Positions 1 through 7,777 of a stretch of DNA of 38,311 bases are shown here, piece after piece (position 1 is the first letter of the stretch; each line of letters opens with the position of its first letter). The translations under genes were made by a program, and so were the position numbers. Origin of the DNA: an uncultured bacterium (GTDB lineage Bacteria; Cyanobacteriota; Vampirovibrionia; Gastranaerophilales; Gastranaerophilaceae); NCBI GenBank assembly GCA_900553895.1, contig USFB01000016.1:1-38311 (forward strand). The letters run 5' to 3'. Below the pieces are notes generated by a model, which did not search any database, had not been told where the DNA came from, and saw nothing but the letters and a program-made list of their open reading frames with translations.

Positions 1-99
1 TCTCTGAATTCGTCTTACATATATATAAAGTATTTCAGAAATGCCAAATTTCAGAGTCGGGTTTTGTTGTTACAAAAGTTAACATTTTGTTTAGAAATA

Positions 100-495
100 C
101 CACCCTTATCAGAGCTCCGCTCAGCTTCTCCTCTCAAGGGCGAAGCGATTACTTTCGCTAATCTGACGCATTTTACCGCTTCTCCTTTGAGGGCACTACT
201 GTCCAAATTAAATTGAGAAAACATACATATCTCTTAATAAATTGGATTGCTTCGTCACAATAAATAATAGCTGTTCCTCGTAATGACTCGGCGTTAGACT
301 TCCAAGCGTGCCGTCATTGCGAGGGCGATTAGCCCGTGGCAATCCAGCTTTTTAGAAACTATTATTTTTTAGTCTGTACTATACATCGTTTATTTGTACT
401 TCTAATTTTGACTATATCTTAAAGAATGATAAACAATTTTATTTGGACAATAGTGCCTTGAGGGGAAAAGCTGAGCGGAGGGCTGATGAGGGTGG
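100..495. repeat. Nested imperfect inverted-repeat element
   Basis: Two sets of inverted arms are visible. The outer arms at 100-138 and 457-495 match at about 34 of 39 positions. The inner arms at 178-215 and 434-471 match at about 31 of 38. Both left arms carry a GCTTCTCCT..GAGG-type segment that pairs with the same right-hand region, as if one half had been duplicated. The interior holds a second, unrelated palindrome (244-345). No transposase-like ORF is present, so this looks like a non-autonomous MITE/REP-type element or its remains. Related CCCTCTCC..GGAGAGGG palindromes occur elsewhere in the window. Confidence 0.7.
244..345. repeat. Inner REP-like palindrome
   Basis: GGATTGCTTCGTC..CCTCGTAATGAC at 244-287 is the imperfect reverse complement of GTCATTGCGAGG..CCGTGGCAATCC at 312-345. 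The GTCATTGCGAGG..GCAATCC pattern is a palindromic repeat type seen in the intergenic DNA of many bacteria. Here it sits inside the larger inverted repeat, which suggests one element inserted into another. No coding potential is seen. Confidence 0.65.
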
Positions 496-623
496 CACTG
501 ATTCAAAAGTCTGAGGGTGATATAGAATAATAATAAACATGCCAAAGCCACGCTAATTAAACTAAAAAATTCACCATTTAACGCAATTGTTACAAAATCT
601 TAATAATATATTTTAATATATAT

Positions 624-660
624 CCAATTGTTAAGAAAACTGAAAAATCTTTACAATTGG
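624..660. promoter_or_regulatory. Inverted repeat upstream of the GTA tract
   Basis: CCAATTGTTAAGA (624-636) and TCTTTACAATTGG (648-660) are inverted repeats with one mismatch and an 11-base AT-rich centre. The position just upstream of the GTA tract and the sigma-28-type promoter fits an operator or a hairpin. Which one cannot be told from sequence. Confidence 0.4.
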
Positions 661-667
661 CGCAAAC

Positions 668-721
<54 letters not shown>

Positions 722-742
722 CGTTATTTTTTCGCAAAGGGC

Positions 743-769
743 TAAAGTTTTAGAAATTTATGCCGATAT
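743..769 (+). promoter_or_regulatory. Sigma-28 (FliA/SigF/SigD-class) promoter
   Basis: TAAAGTTT (743-750), an 11-base spacer and GCCGATAT (762-769) match the flagellar/motility sigma factor consensus TAAAGTTT-N11-GCCGATAA at 15 of 16 positions. It lies 42 bases before the ATG at 812. The same architecture occurs upstream of the second EF-hand gene (9903-9929) and was not seen elsewhere in the window. Confidence 0.75.
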
Positions 770-811
770 ACATATCACAAGGGAAAAAAGAAAATAAAAA
801 AGGAGTAAAAA

Positions 812-2860
812 ATGAGCGGATTTTCAGGAATTAATCAATTTGGCAGTTTGACAACACAAAACGGAATTAGAGTAGATTACAAATACTTACTAGAAAAGTA
901 TGACGCAGATGGAAACGGTGAAATTTCTAAAGACGAATTCAACACTGCAATTAAAGAAGAAAAATTAGATAAAGTAGAATTATCTTCTGTAAACACAAAT
1001 GGTGATGATACAATTGACGAAAATGAAATGGGCGTTTACGAACAAAAATACAAGATGCAAGAAGCTGTTAATGCTATGAGTGCACAAATCACAAAAGATT
1101 TTTCAGGTAATGTTAAATCTAAATACATCGCTCAGGTGACATTGGAACTTACAAATTATATTACTGAATATGCCAACAACTACCAAGGCAATATTTCAGA
1201 CATGGCAGAAGATTTTTCAAAAGAGTTGCCTACAAAATATGTAGAAATCAAGAAAAATGTATTAGCGAATGAACCAAGCTCTTTTAAATCACAAGTATTG
1301 GATGATATTTTGAATCGCATATACGGCTCTGAATCTTCTGTAACACCAATAGCTAATAATGGTGGTACAATTTCGGAAACAGCGCAAAAGAAAATCGCAA
1401 CTGCATTGGAAACAGAAGCAGACAAATACATTAAAGCAAATCCTAAATGTTCTGAAGAAGAATTAAAAGCGCATTTGGAAGCATTTTTAACTCAAACAGA
1501 TGCTGAGAAAATGAAAAGTGCAGCAGATACATTCAAAGCGAACGCAGCTTCTTTCGGCATATACATTGATAGCGACGAATTAACTCAATTAAAAGAATAC
1601 GCTAAAGACTTTTTAACAGAAGCTGTTAATAACGGTGTTACAGTTAAACTTGGTAGCAGAAACATTGCAACTACAAATGCGATTACAACAGCTTTGAAAA
1701 GTTACACAGATGGTGCAACATTGAAAGCAGATATGGAAACTGCAATTTCAGGCTTAAGCACTGTGTCTAAAAAAGATACAATCATTCAAGAAAACATGAC
1801 AATAGATGAACTTAGCGGTAGCAACTACAAAATTGATTCGTCAAAAATAGATTTCAACGTTATTGAAGGATACACAGATGTTCAAGGTAATGGCACAATT
1901 CATGAAAGAGGCAAAGGTAAATCAGGTTCTTTTGAAAAAGCAAAAGACAAAGCCAGAGAACTTCTAAATCAAGATGCATTGAAAAATCAATACATTCAAC
2001 AAATAACAACAATGTTAGAATCTAAAGGCATGAAATTTGAAGATATCAAAACCGAATTTGATAATATTTGGTCACAATCAATTGAAGATACTTTAAACAC
2101 AGATGGAATGGTGACTGGAAGAGGCGCAAGAGGTTTCTCAAAAAAAGGTCACGCATATATCAATATAAAAGATATGGTTGATAAGTTTGATGAATTATTC
2201 CAAGCAAATATCAAAGTGACAATGAATGCTAAAGTACAAGCGAATAAAACCGGTGAAATGTATTTGGGCGATTTAGATTTGTCTGCAATTAATGTTGAAG
2301 ATGAAAAAGGAACTTTAACAAATGCCAGAGATTTGTATTTTAGTGGCAAAACTGTAACTACTAAAAAGCATGGGGCTGATTACTATGTTAAATTAGCAGA
2401 ACAAATGATTGATCAATTAAAAACACAAATGATAACAAAAGCAAAAGCAATGTGCGCAAAAAAAGGTGTAACATTTGATGAAGGCACATTTAATAAATTC
2501 TTTAATAATGCTAAAAAATTGGCAATAAATACTGCAGTTTATGGAGTGAACTCTGATGGTACGAGTTTTGGTACAGCAGCAGTTCTTTCTTCTGAAGGTG
2601 CTACAGTTGGTGTTATCTCTGCTGCAAGTTCTGTTGCTGCCGCAAAAGCAGGAGGTGTTGCTGGTTCCTTCGGAGGTCCAGTTGGTATTGTAATTGGCGC
2701 AGTAGTTGGTCTTGGACTCGGATTGCTAGTTGGAAAGGGGCATCATTCAAAAAGTTACTTAAATACGCAAACATTGATTGATAATTTTGCAAACCAATTC
2801 AAATCTGATTATACTACTTGGGTTGAAACAGAAGCTAATAAAGCAAAAAACAAACAATAG
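812..2860 (+). CDS. Large EF-hand protein with glycine-rich hydrophobic C-terminus
   Basis: A 682-residue protein of unknown function. Two EF-hand calcium loops are readable near the N-terminus: DADGNGEISKDE at residues 31-42 (all ligand positions present) and NTNGDDTIDENE at 61-72. The long middle is helical, lysine/glutamate-rich and low in cysteine. Residues ~583-640 are a glycine/alanine-rich hydrophobic stretch ending GLGLGLLVGKG, like a glycine zipper or membrane-inserting hairpin, before a short hydrophilic tail. There is no Sec signal peptide. The ATG at 812 follows AAAAGGAG with good spacing. It has its own sigma-28-type promoter and a strong terminator at 2880, so it is probably monocistronic. 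A calcium-responsive surface or secreted protein is inferred only. Confidence 0.85.
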   Translation: MSGFSGINQFGSLTTQNGIRVDYKYLLEKYDADGNGEISKDEFNTAIKEEKLDKVELSSVNTNGDDTIDENEMGVYEQKYKMQEAVNAMSAQITKDFSGNVKSKYIAQVTLELTNYITEYANNYQGNISDMAEDFSKELPTKYVEIKKNVLANEPSSFKSQVLDDILNRIYGSESSVTPIANNGGTISETAQKKIATALETEADKYIKANPKCSEEELKAHLEAFLTQTDAEKMKSAADTFKANAASFGIYIDSDELTQLKEYAKDFLTEAVNNGVTVKLGSRNIATTNAITTALKSYTDGATLKADMETAISGLSTVSKKDTIIQENMTIDELSGSNYKIDSSKIDFNVIEGYTDVQGNGTIHERGKGKSGSFEKAKDKARELLNQDALKNQYIQQITTMLESKGMKFEDIKTEFDNIWSQSIEDTLNTDGMVTGRGARGFSKKGHAYINIKDMVDKFDELFQANIKVTMNAKVQANKTGEMYLGDLDLSAINVEDEKGTLTNARDLYFSGKTVTTKKHGADYYVKLAEQMIDQLKTQMITKAKAMCAKKGVTFDEGTFNKFFNNAKKLAINTAVYGVNSDGTSFGTAAVLSSEGATVGVISAASSVAAAKAGGVAGSFGGPVGIVIGAVVGLGLGLLVGKGHHSKSYLNTQTLIDNFANQFKSDYTTWVETEANKAKNKQ

Positions 2861-2879
2861 TTCTAATTTGATTGATAAT

Positions 2880-2907
2880 CGGTCGAGGTGCAACCTCGAC
2901 CGTTTTT
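2880..2907 (+). terminator. Rho-independent terminator of the EF-hand gene
   Basis: CGGTCGAGGT (2880-2889) and ACCTCGACCG (2893-2902) form a perfect 10-bp GC-rich stem with a 3-base loop, followed by TTTTT. It begins 20 bases after the stop codon at 2860. Confidence 0.9.
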
Positions 2908-2910
2908 GTT

Positions 2911-2939
2911 TTGGAAAGTTTCGGATAAATTGTTACAAT
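2911..2939 (+). promoter_or_regulatory. Sigma-70-type promoter of the transporter gene
   Basis: TTGGAA (2911-2916), a 17-base spacer and TACAAT (2934-2939) lie just after the upstream terminator and 64 bases before the start at 3003. The leader ends in a strong AAGGAGGAAAG ribosome binding site. Confidence 0.55.
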
Positions 2940-3002
2940 TATTTACCCGAAAAGCCTCATGTTTATTTTATGATAGAGAAGTACGAAATATAAGGAGGAA
3001 AG

Positions 3003-4328
3003 ATGGAAGGTTTAATGAGCTTGATACATTCGCACGCGATTCCTGTATCAGCAGCTATACTTCTAGTCGCTTATGTGTTTATTGCGACAGAAAAAATACC
3101 TAAAGTTACTGTTGCTCTTTTAGGTGCAGCTTTGACTTTGATTTTAGGACTTTTAGGTCAAGACAAATTAGTAAACGGAGAATTCGATTTAGGTTATTTT
3201 ATTAACTTTGTTGATTTTAACGTAATATTCTTACTTGTTTCAATGATGATTATTGTATCAATTGCAACAAGAAGCGGTATGTTTAACTGGATTGCCAACG
3301 AAATGTTGAAGATGACAAAGGGTAAACCAAAATTAATTTTAATTTCTTTGGCATTCTTTACAGCTATCGTTTCAGCGTTCTTGGATAACGTTACAACAGT
3401 TATTTTGATTATGCCTGTAACTTTTGTTATTGCAAAAGAATTGGATATCAACCCAATTCCATTTTTAATTACAGAAATTTTAGCATCAAACATTGGTGGT
3501 ACAGCAACTTTAATCGGCGATCCGCCAAATATTATTATCGGCAGTGCTGCAGGTCTTTCATTTATGGCATTCATCAAAGAATTGACAGGCATTGTACTTG
3601 CAATTTTGATTGTTAATGTTGGAATTTTAGCATTTATCTTTAGAAAACAACTTGTTGCTTCTCAAGAAAAAATGGACAAAGTTGCTAAGTTAGATAATTC
3701 AAAAACTATTACTGACAAAGCATTGATGATTCGCTCAGGCGTAGTATTATTACTTGTAATCATCGGCTTTATGTTACACGATATTACACACATTCAAACT
3801 TGTGTAACAGCAATGGCCGGTGCAGCATTCTTGTTATTATTTGAAAAACCGCAAAAAATCTTTAATGAAGTTGAATGGAATACAATCTTCTTCTTTATCG
3901 GCTTGTTCATTATTATTGGTGGTTTGGAACATGCTGGCGGTATCAAATTAATGTCAGAATGGTTGCTTAATGTAACTCATGGTTCTCAAAAAGCTACTGC
4001 AATGATTATTCTTTGGGCTTCAGGTATTTTATCAGGTATTATTGATAATATTCCTTACACAGCTACAATGTCACCATTGTTGGTTGAAGTTCAAAAAGTT
4101 ATGGGTGGCGATTACACATTCCCGCTTTGGTGGTGCTTATCTTTAGGCGCATGTTTAGGCGGAAACATGACAATCATCGGTGCGGCTGCAAACGTTATTG
4201 TATCAGAAACAGCAGCTTCAACAGGTCATCCGATTAAATTCATGTACTTCTTAAAATATGGTGTGTTGGTAACATTCACATCATTGATTATGAGTACAGC
4301 TTATATTTGGTTGAGATTTTTAACTTAA
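3003..4328 (+). CDS. ArsB/NhaD (ion transporter superfamily) membrane permease
   Basis: A 441-residue inner-membrane protein with about ten to eleven hydrophobic helices. It has the superfamily's two inverted half-repeats: each half carries a conserved DN[VI] segment (FLDNVTTVILIMP and GIIDNIPYTATMSPL) and a glycine/asparagine-rich hairpin (NIGGTATLIGDPPNIIIG and GGNMTIIGAAANVIV). These fit the ArsB/P-protein/NhaD branch. Substrates in that branch include arsenite, Na+/H+ and anions, and the sequence does not decide between them. There is no arsR, arsA or arsC nearby, so arsenite export is not supported by context. It starts after an excellent ribosome binding site and is flanked by terminators, so it is a single-gene unit. 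Confidence 0.85.
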   Translation: MEGLMSLIHSHAIPVSAAILLVAYVFIATEKIPKVTVALLGAALTLILGLLGQDKLVNGEFDLGYFINFVDFNVIFLLVSMMIIVSIATRSGMFNWIANEMLKMTKGKPKLILISLAFFTAIVSAFLDNVTTVILIMPVTFVIAKELDINPIPFLITEILASNIGGTATLIGDPPNIIIGSAAGLSFMAFIKELTGIVLAILIVNVGILAFIFRKQLVASQEKMDKVAKLDNSKTITDKALMIRSGVVLLLVIIGFMLHDITHIQTCVTAMAGAAFLLLFEKPQKIFNEVEWNTIFFFIGLFIIIGGLEHAGGIKLMSEWLLNVTHGSQKATAMIILWASGILSGIIDNIPYTATMSPLLVEVQKVMGGDYTFPLWWCLSLGACLGGNMTIIGAAANVIVSETAASTGHPIKFMYFLKYGVLVTFTSLIMSTAYIWLRFLT

Positions 4329-4349
4329 TTAAAAAAAATGAGGGTAACG

Positions 4350-4391
4350 AAAGTGGTGTTTTACTTGTTAAAACGCCACTTTTGCTTTTTT
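4350..4391 (+). terminator. Terminator after the permease gene
   Basis: AAAGTGGTGTTTTA (4350-4363) pairs with TAAAACGCCACTTT (4369-4382) over 14 bp with one G-U pair and a 5-base loop. A T-rich run follows (TTTTTT from 4385). Confidence 0.85.
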
Positions 4392-4457
4392 AATGCTTCG
4401 GTACTGAGAGTTTAGTTTCCTAACATAAATCTAACAAATTTTTAATAGTATAGAATT

Positions 4458-4934
4458 ATGAAAAAGATTATGCTAGCTTTGAGCATTTTTGCGCTCGGAT
4501 TTATATTTTTGTACCATTTAGGGCTACCTGCACTTTTGGATTCTGATGAAACCAGATACGCGGATATGGCTCGCGGAATGTTTTTAAGTAAAGATTTAAT
4601 CACACCGTATCTTGATGGCAGGATATTTTGGGATAAACCGCCTTTGTTCTTTTGGCTGCTTTGCCTTTCTTATAAATGTCTTGGAATATCAGAATTTTCA
4701 GTAAGAATTCCATCTGTTTTAAGCGCACTAACTGCAATTTTAGCCCTGTTTTTCGCGGTTAAAAAGACTGCGACAACTTACGGCACGCAATATGTTAAGA
4801 CAACGGAGTTTAATAATAGTTTTAATGGTTATGTTGTAGTAATTGAAAATGAAGAAATGCCAAAATTAACCATAAAATACAATATTATTAAAAAAGACAA
4901 ACGTTACAGTTTGATAGAGGAAAATCATGAATAA
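4458..4934 (+). pseudogene. Remnant of ArnT/PMT-type membrane glycosyltransferase (internal deletion)
   Basis: Residues 1-~108 read as the N-terminus of a GT-C mannosyl/aminoarabinose transferase: a first membrane helix, then the acidic catalytic loop LLDSDETRYADMARGM, then GRIFWDKPPLFFWL and two more hydrophobic helices. Family members are usually about 450-600 residues, but this ORF is 158. After KKTATTYGTQ it switches abruptly to a soluble, beta-rich tail ending SLIEENHE. The simplest reading is an in-frame internal deletion joining the N-terminus to the extreme C-terminus of the same gene. A fusion to other DNA is possible. No ribosome binding site is clear before the ATG. Its stop overlaps the start of the glycosyltransferase remnant at 4927. 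Confidence 0.75.
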
Positions 4935-5076
4935 GTTAGAAATAGTTGTACCTTCTTACAATGAAGAAGAAATTTTAGATTACACAATAAATGAATTACA
5001 AATCTTATTGGAAATTATGGTTGAAGATAAACTTGTAAGTCCATTAAGCGGAGTTTGTTTTGTTAATACTATTTGA
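4927..5076 (+). pseudogene. Truncated family 2 glycosyltransferase (49 aa)
   Basis: The ATG at 4927 follows GAGG and opens a 49-codon frame whose start, IVVPSYNEEEILDYTI, is the nucleotide-sugar-binding N-terminus of a GT2 dolichol/undecaprenyl-phosphate sugar transferase (GtrB/DPM1-like). It ends FVNTI then stop, where the family continues with the DDGS-type motif and more than 200 further residues. It overlaps the ArnT-like remnant by 8 bases. GT2 and GT-C genes are commonly paired because GT2 makes the lipid-linked sugar that GT-C uses, so both halves of one sugar-transfer module are broken. Confidence 0.7.
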
Positions 5077-5079
5077 CAA

Positions 5080-5108
5080 TTGACAAAGTCTTCAAGATAC
5101 TATAACAT
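5080..5108 (+). promoter_or_regulatory. Sigma-70-type promoter for the small glycine-zipper gene
   Basis: TTGACA (5080-5085), a 17-base spacer and TAACAT (5103-5108). A second TTGACA lies 7 bases upstream (5073-5078) and overlaps the stop codon of the glycosyltransferase remnant. The gene at 5141 follows closely. Confidence 0.55.
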
Positions 5109-5140
5109 GCAAAAGTGGAGTTTATAAAAAAGAGGTGTTT

Positions 5141-5410
5141 ATGAGAGTTAGTCCTATTGGATTTTTATCTCCTGTTGTGCCTGCAAAAAATAGGAGAGGT
5201 GTTTCGCAACCAATTCAAAAAACGGAAAATATCAATTTTAAAGGTGGAGCAACATTAAAACTTGGTGACTATATAGCCGGCGCAATATGCGGAACGGCTA
5301 TGGCTGTCGTTGGTTTCGCAGTAGGTGGACCCGTTGGGGCAATTGCACTTGGAGCGCTTGGAGCTAAAGCAACTGCCGAAGCTAATAATGAAACTCGCAA
5401 TGATAACTAA
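5141..5410 (+). CDS. Small glycine-zipper protein with N-terminal FKG tag
   Basis: An 89-residue protein that I do not recognise. The ATG at 5141 is preferred over a GTG six bases upstream because AGAGGT (5131-5136) is spaced correctly only for the ATG. Residues 1-6 are MRVSPI. A basic, polar linker follows, then NFKGG at 32-36, the tag seen in four other proteins here. Residues ~41-75 are a glycine/alanine-rich hydrophobic segment with GxxxG spacing (AIALGALGAKA). This resembles glycine-zipper membrane proteins and the C-terminus of the EF-hand protein at 812 (both contain GGPVG). The gene overlaps the convergent gene's end by 4 bases. Function unknown. Confidence 0.7.
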   Translation: MRVSPIGFLSPVVPAKNRRGVSQPIQKTENINFKGGATLKLGDYIAGAICGTAMAVVGFAVGGPVGAIALGALGAKATAEANNETRNDN

Positions 5411-7233
5411 TTTTGCATTTGTTGAAGTTTTTTAGCATTAGCTTTTCTTGTATTATGATAAGTCAACATTGGTATAAGTGCGCCAAGTAAGATTGGAGAA
5501 ATTACTACCGTTGAAATGAATCCAGGAAGCGAATTTAGCCCTCGTGCCATTTTCGCGATTTTATTGTGCTTAATTTCATCGGAACCTTTCATAATCTTTT
5601 TAATTGTTTCGTCCGAAAGGCTATCGAATAATTCTGTAATTTTTTTATTCTTTTCGTTACGTGAAAGATTTTTTATTGAATCTAAACTAAAGTTTTTTTC
5701 ATTAAAGGCTAAATTAGCGTTATCAGATTTAGAAATAATTTTTTCTAAATCTCCGCCTTTTTTATCTACAAATTCTGCAAAAATCTTGAATTTCTTTTTA
5801 GAATCAATGTTGCCATAAATAGAGTCTAAATCGGCTACAGAAAGCACTTCTAAATCACTGTATGGGTTAATTATATCCAAAAATTTTTTGAAGCCACTTT
5901 TGCCGTCAGAAGCTCTGTTTGTAAGAACAAATCCTACTTTGTCTTCATAAGATTTTACAATCATTTTGGTAAGCATTGGAACTGCAAATACTACGGATAA
6001 TGATGAAACAGTATCTCTCAATAGAATTTCGTTAATCTCTGTCATATCACGTTTACCATTTTCGTCAATTTGTGCTCTATCCCATGCTCTTTTGCCTCTT
6101 GGTAAAAGTAAACCAAGAGTTGCAAGCAGTGCAAATGTTGTTTTTGAAAAATTATAACCTGTATATTCAAGTAATTCCTGCATTTTTTCAGGTGTATGCT
6201 TTGTTATAAATTTCCCAATTTTTGCCAGTATACCATCGTTATTGATGCCTTTACTTTTAAAAGACACATCCGATTGTGTATTTTGTTGCTGTTTTTTAGC
6301 TTGTTCTAATGCAGCAGCACCCGGTGACACATCACTTTTTGCATAAAGTTTAGGTAAGTATGATAAACCTGTTAATGTTATTGCAATATTGGCAACATTC
6401 ACGCCCAATCTCTTTGTGGCAAAATTGTTTTTAATATTTTCAGCAGCTTTTTCATCAATAGAAGCACTGTTTGAATTGTTTTTTATTGCATCATCTGCAA
6501 AATCTTTTAGTGCAAGCAGTGTTTCTTTCATTCCAAAAGCCTGTTTTGTATCACTGTTTCCAACGTACAATTTATTTATATTGTACAAATTAGATGAAGT
6601 TTCTTGTATTTTTGAATTGATAGTTTCAGTTATGTTATTTAAAGCCACTTCCTTAGCTTTTTTATCACCACTATCAAATATACTGAATTCTTTCAATAAA
6701 ATATCTAAAGTTTCATTTGCGTTTGTGTCATTAGGTACAGAGTTTTTGTATATTGCTTCAAGGTTATACTTATAAAATGCTTGTTTAAATTTGTTTTTAT
6801 CTTGTTTTATGGAGTTGTCAAAACCGGGATTTTTAACCATGCTTTTTAAACTCTCACCAAATCTTTTTATTAAGCGAGTGTTTGTGTTGGTCGATTTACA
6901 GAATTTTCCCGATAAAGCAAGCACAACAGGTGCAACACCAACAATATATGGTCCCGATAAACCTTCTCTGCCAAGAACTTCAAACCCTTCTTGTTTGTTG
7001 TACTTACCTGTAATTTCTTTGTCTCTATGGAAGCCGGTCCACACTCTAGGAGTTGTCATACCTAAACCATCTTGAATTAAGAATGACACAAAATATCCTT
7101 TGCTTTCAATCCACTGCATAATGGAACCAGCAGCTCCTAAAATAGGCATCATTGATTTAAAAGACGGATTTTTTTTGTTTTTATTTGGTGCATTGTAAGG
7201 CGTCAAATTATTGTTGATAGAATTAATCTTCAA
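5407..7233 (-). CDS. Large membrane-associated protein of unknown function with N-terminal FKS tag
   Basis: A 608-residue protein, not recognised. The start is TTG at 7233, supported by GGAGGG upstream and by the resulting N-terminus MKINSI..PSFKS (F25), the shared tag. A later ATG would lose this tag. After it come several separated hydrophobic stretches: residues ~85-110 (PYIVGVAPVVLAL), ~275-295, ~365-385 (TTFALLATLGLLLP), ~405-425 (SLSVVFAVPML) and a C-terminal one (FISTVVISPILLGALIPML). These lie between charged helical segments. A weak resemblance in layout and ending to the protein at 34115 (hydrophobic stretch, then P-[MK]-L-T) suggests a family. It has its own promoter at 7276-7304 and ends tail to tail with the gene at 5141. 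Confidence 0.7.
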   Translation of the reverse strand: MKINSINNNLTPYNAPNKNKKNPSFKSMMPILGAAGSIMQWIESKGYFVSFLIQDGLGMTTPRVWTGFHRDKEITGKYNKQEGFEVLGREGLSGPYIVGVAPVVLALSGKFCKSTNTNTRLIKRFGESLKSMVKNPGFDNSIKQDKNKFKQAFYKYNLEAIYKNSVPNDTNANETLDILLKEFSIFDSGDKKAKEVALNNITETINSKIQETSSNLYNINKLYVGNSDTKQAFGMKETLLALKDFADDAIKNNSNSASIDEKAAENIKNNFATKRLGVNVANIAITLTGLSYLPKLYAKSDVSPGAAALEQAKKQQQNTQSDVSFKSKGINNDGILAKIGKFITKHTPEKMQELLEYTGYNFSKTTFALLATLGLLLPRGKRAWDRAQIDENGKRDMTEINEILLRDTVSSLSVVFAVPMLTKMIVKSYEDKVGFVLTNRASDGKSGFKKFLDIINPYSDLEVLSVADLDSIYGNIDSKKKFKIFAEFVDKKGGDLEKIISKSDNANLAFNEKNFSLDSIKNLSRNEKNKKITELFDSLSDETIKKIMKGSDEIKHNKIAKMARGLNSLPGFISTVVISPILLGALIPMLTYHNTRKANAKKLQQMQN

Positions 7234-7275
7234 TATAACCCTCCATATCCCAAGCTAAAGTGTAACTATTACACC

Positions 7276-7304
7276 ATTATACAGATATGTTCAAAACTTA
7301 ACAA
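7276..7304 (-). promoter_or_regulatory. Sigma-70-type promoter for the 608-aa protein
   Basis: Read on the minus strand: TTGTTA (7304-7299), a 17-base spacer and a perfect TATAAT (7281-7276). It lies about 43 bases before the TTG start at 7233. Confidence 0.65.
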
Positions 7305-7323
7305 GTAAAGTATATACGATTTT

Positions 7324-7351
7324 AAAAAAAGTTTACAATATGATTTGTAAA
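7324..7351 (-). terminator. Probable terminator of the TPR-lipoprotein operon
   Basis: On the minus strand TTTACAA and TTGTAAA form a 7-bp AT-rich stem with a 6-base loop, followed by C and seven T. It begins 19 bases after the lipoprotein gene ends. The stem is weak but the U-tract is good. Confidence 0.5.
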
Positions 7352-7369
7352 TTGTTGCTTTTAGATAAT

Positions 7370-7777
7370 TTATTGTACGAAAAAATCATTCAAAGCAAGT
7401 GGGTGCTGAAAATCTTCATGTGAAAAAACTTGCATCACATAACGACCTTTCTCATACAAAGTAAAATAATTTGTCTGATAATACCTCTCATCCTTCATAA
7501 GACGATAATCTTTTGTCCTGACAACTTCATTCCCGCCCCACGGCGCTTTATCCGTCATCTTGAATATTTGCACACGTATAAAGTCGTTTTTCATTTTTTT
7601 AGGTGCAATAAAAAGATAATAAACCCTTTGCCCTTCATTAAAAACTTTTTGGTCTTGAAGTGCGTTTTCTCTTGTTATCGGTTGTACATTAAATAATATC
7701 AATCCGCGTTCGTAAGTACAAGCTGTTAGACTGATTAAACAAAAAACAAAAACAATTAGTAGTTTCCAAAATCTCAT
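7370..7777 (-). CDS. Small lipoprotein
   Basis: A 135-residue predicted lipoprotein. The N-terminus MRFWK plus a hydrophobic run ends in the lipobox LTAC, with C20 as the acylation site. The mature part is a small, aromatic-rich, probably beta-structured domain with no recognised family. Its ATG overlaps the stop of the upstream TPR gene (TAATG, one shared base), so translation is probably coupled and the two products may work together at the cell envelope. The same promoter must serve both. A terminator-like hairpin follows. Confidence 0.8.
   Translation of the reverse strand: MRFWKLLIVFVFCLISLTACTYERGLILFNVQPITRENALQDQKVFNEGQRVYYLFIAPKKMKNDFIRVQIFKMTDKAPWGGNEVVRTKDYRLMKDERYYQTNYFTLYEKGRYVMQVFSHEDFQHPLALNDFFVQ

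Noticed and set aside
2149..2349. Minus-strand frames inside the EF-hand gene and similar frames elsewhere
   Set aside because: Antisense shadows of strongly supported genes, with no ribosome binding sites or protein-like composition.
3003..4328. Arsenic resistance island
   Set aside because: No arsR, arsA, arsC or arsM nearby. The permease family has many other substrates.
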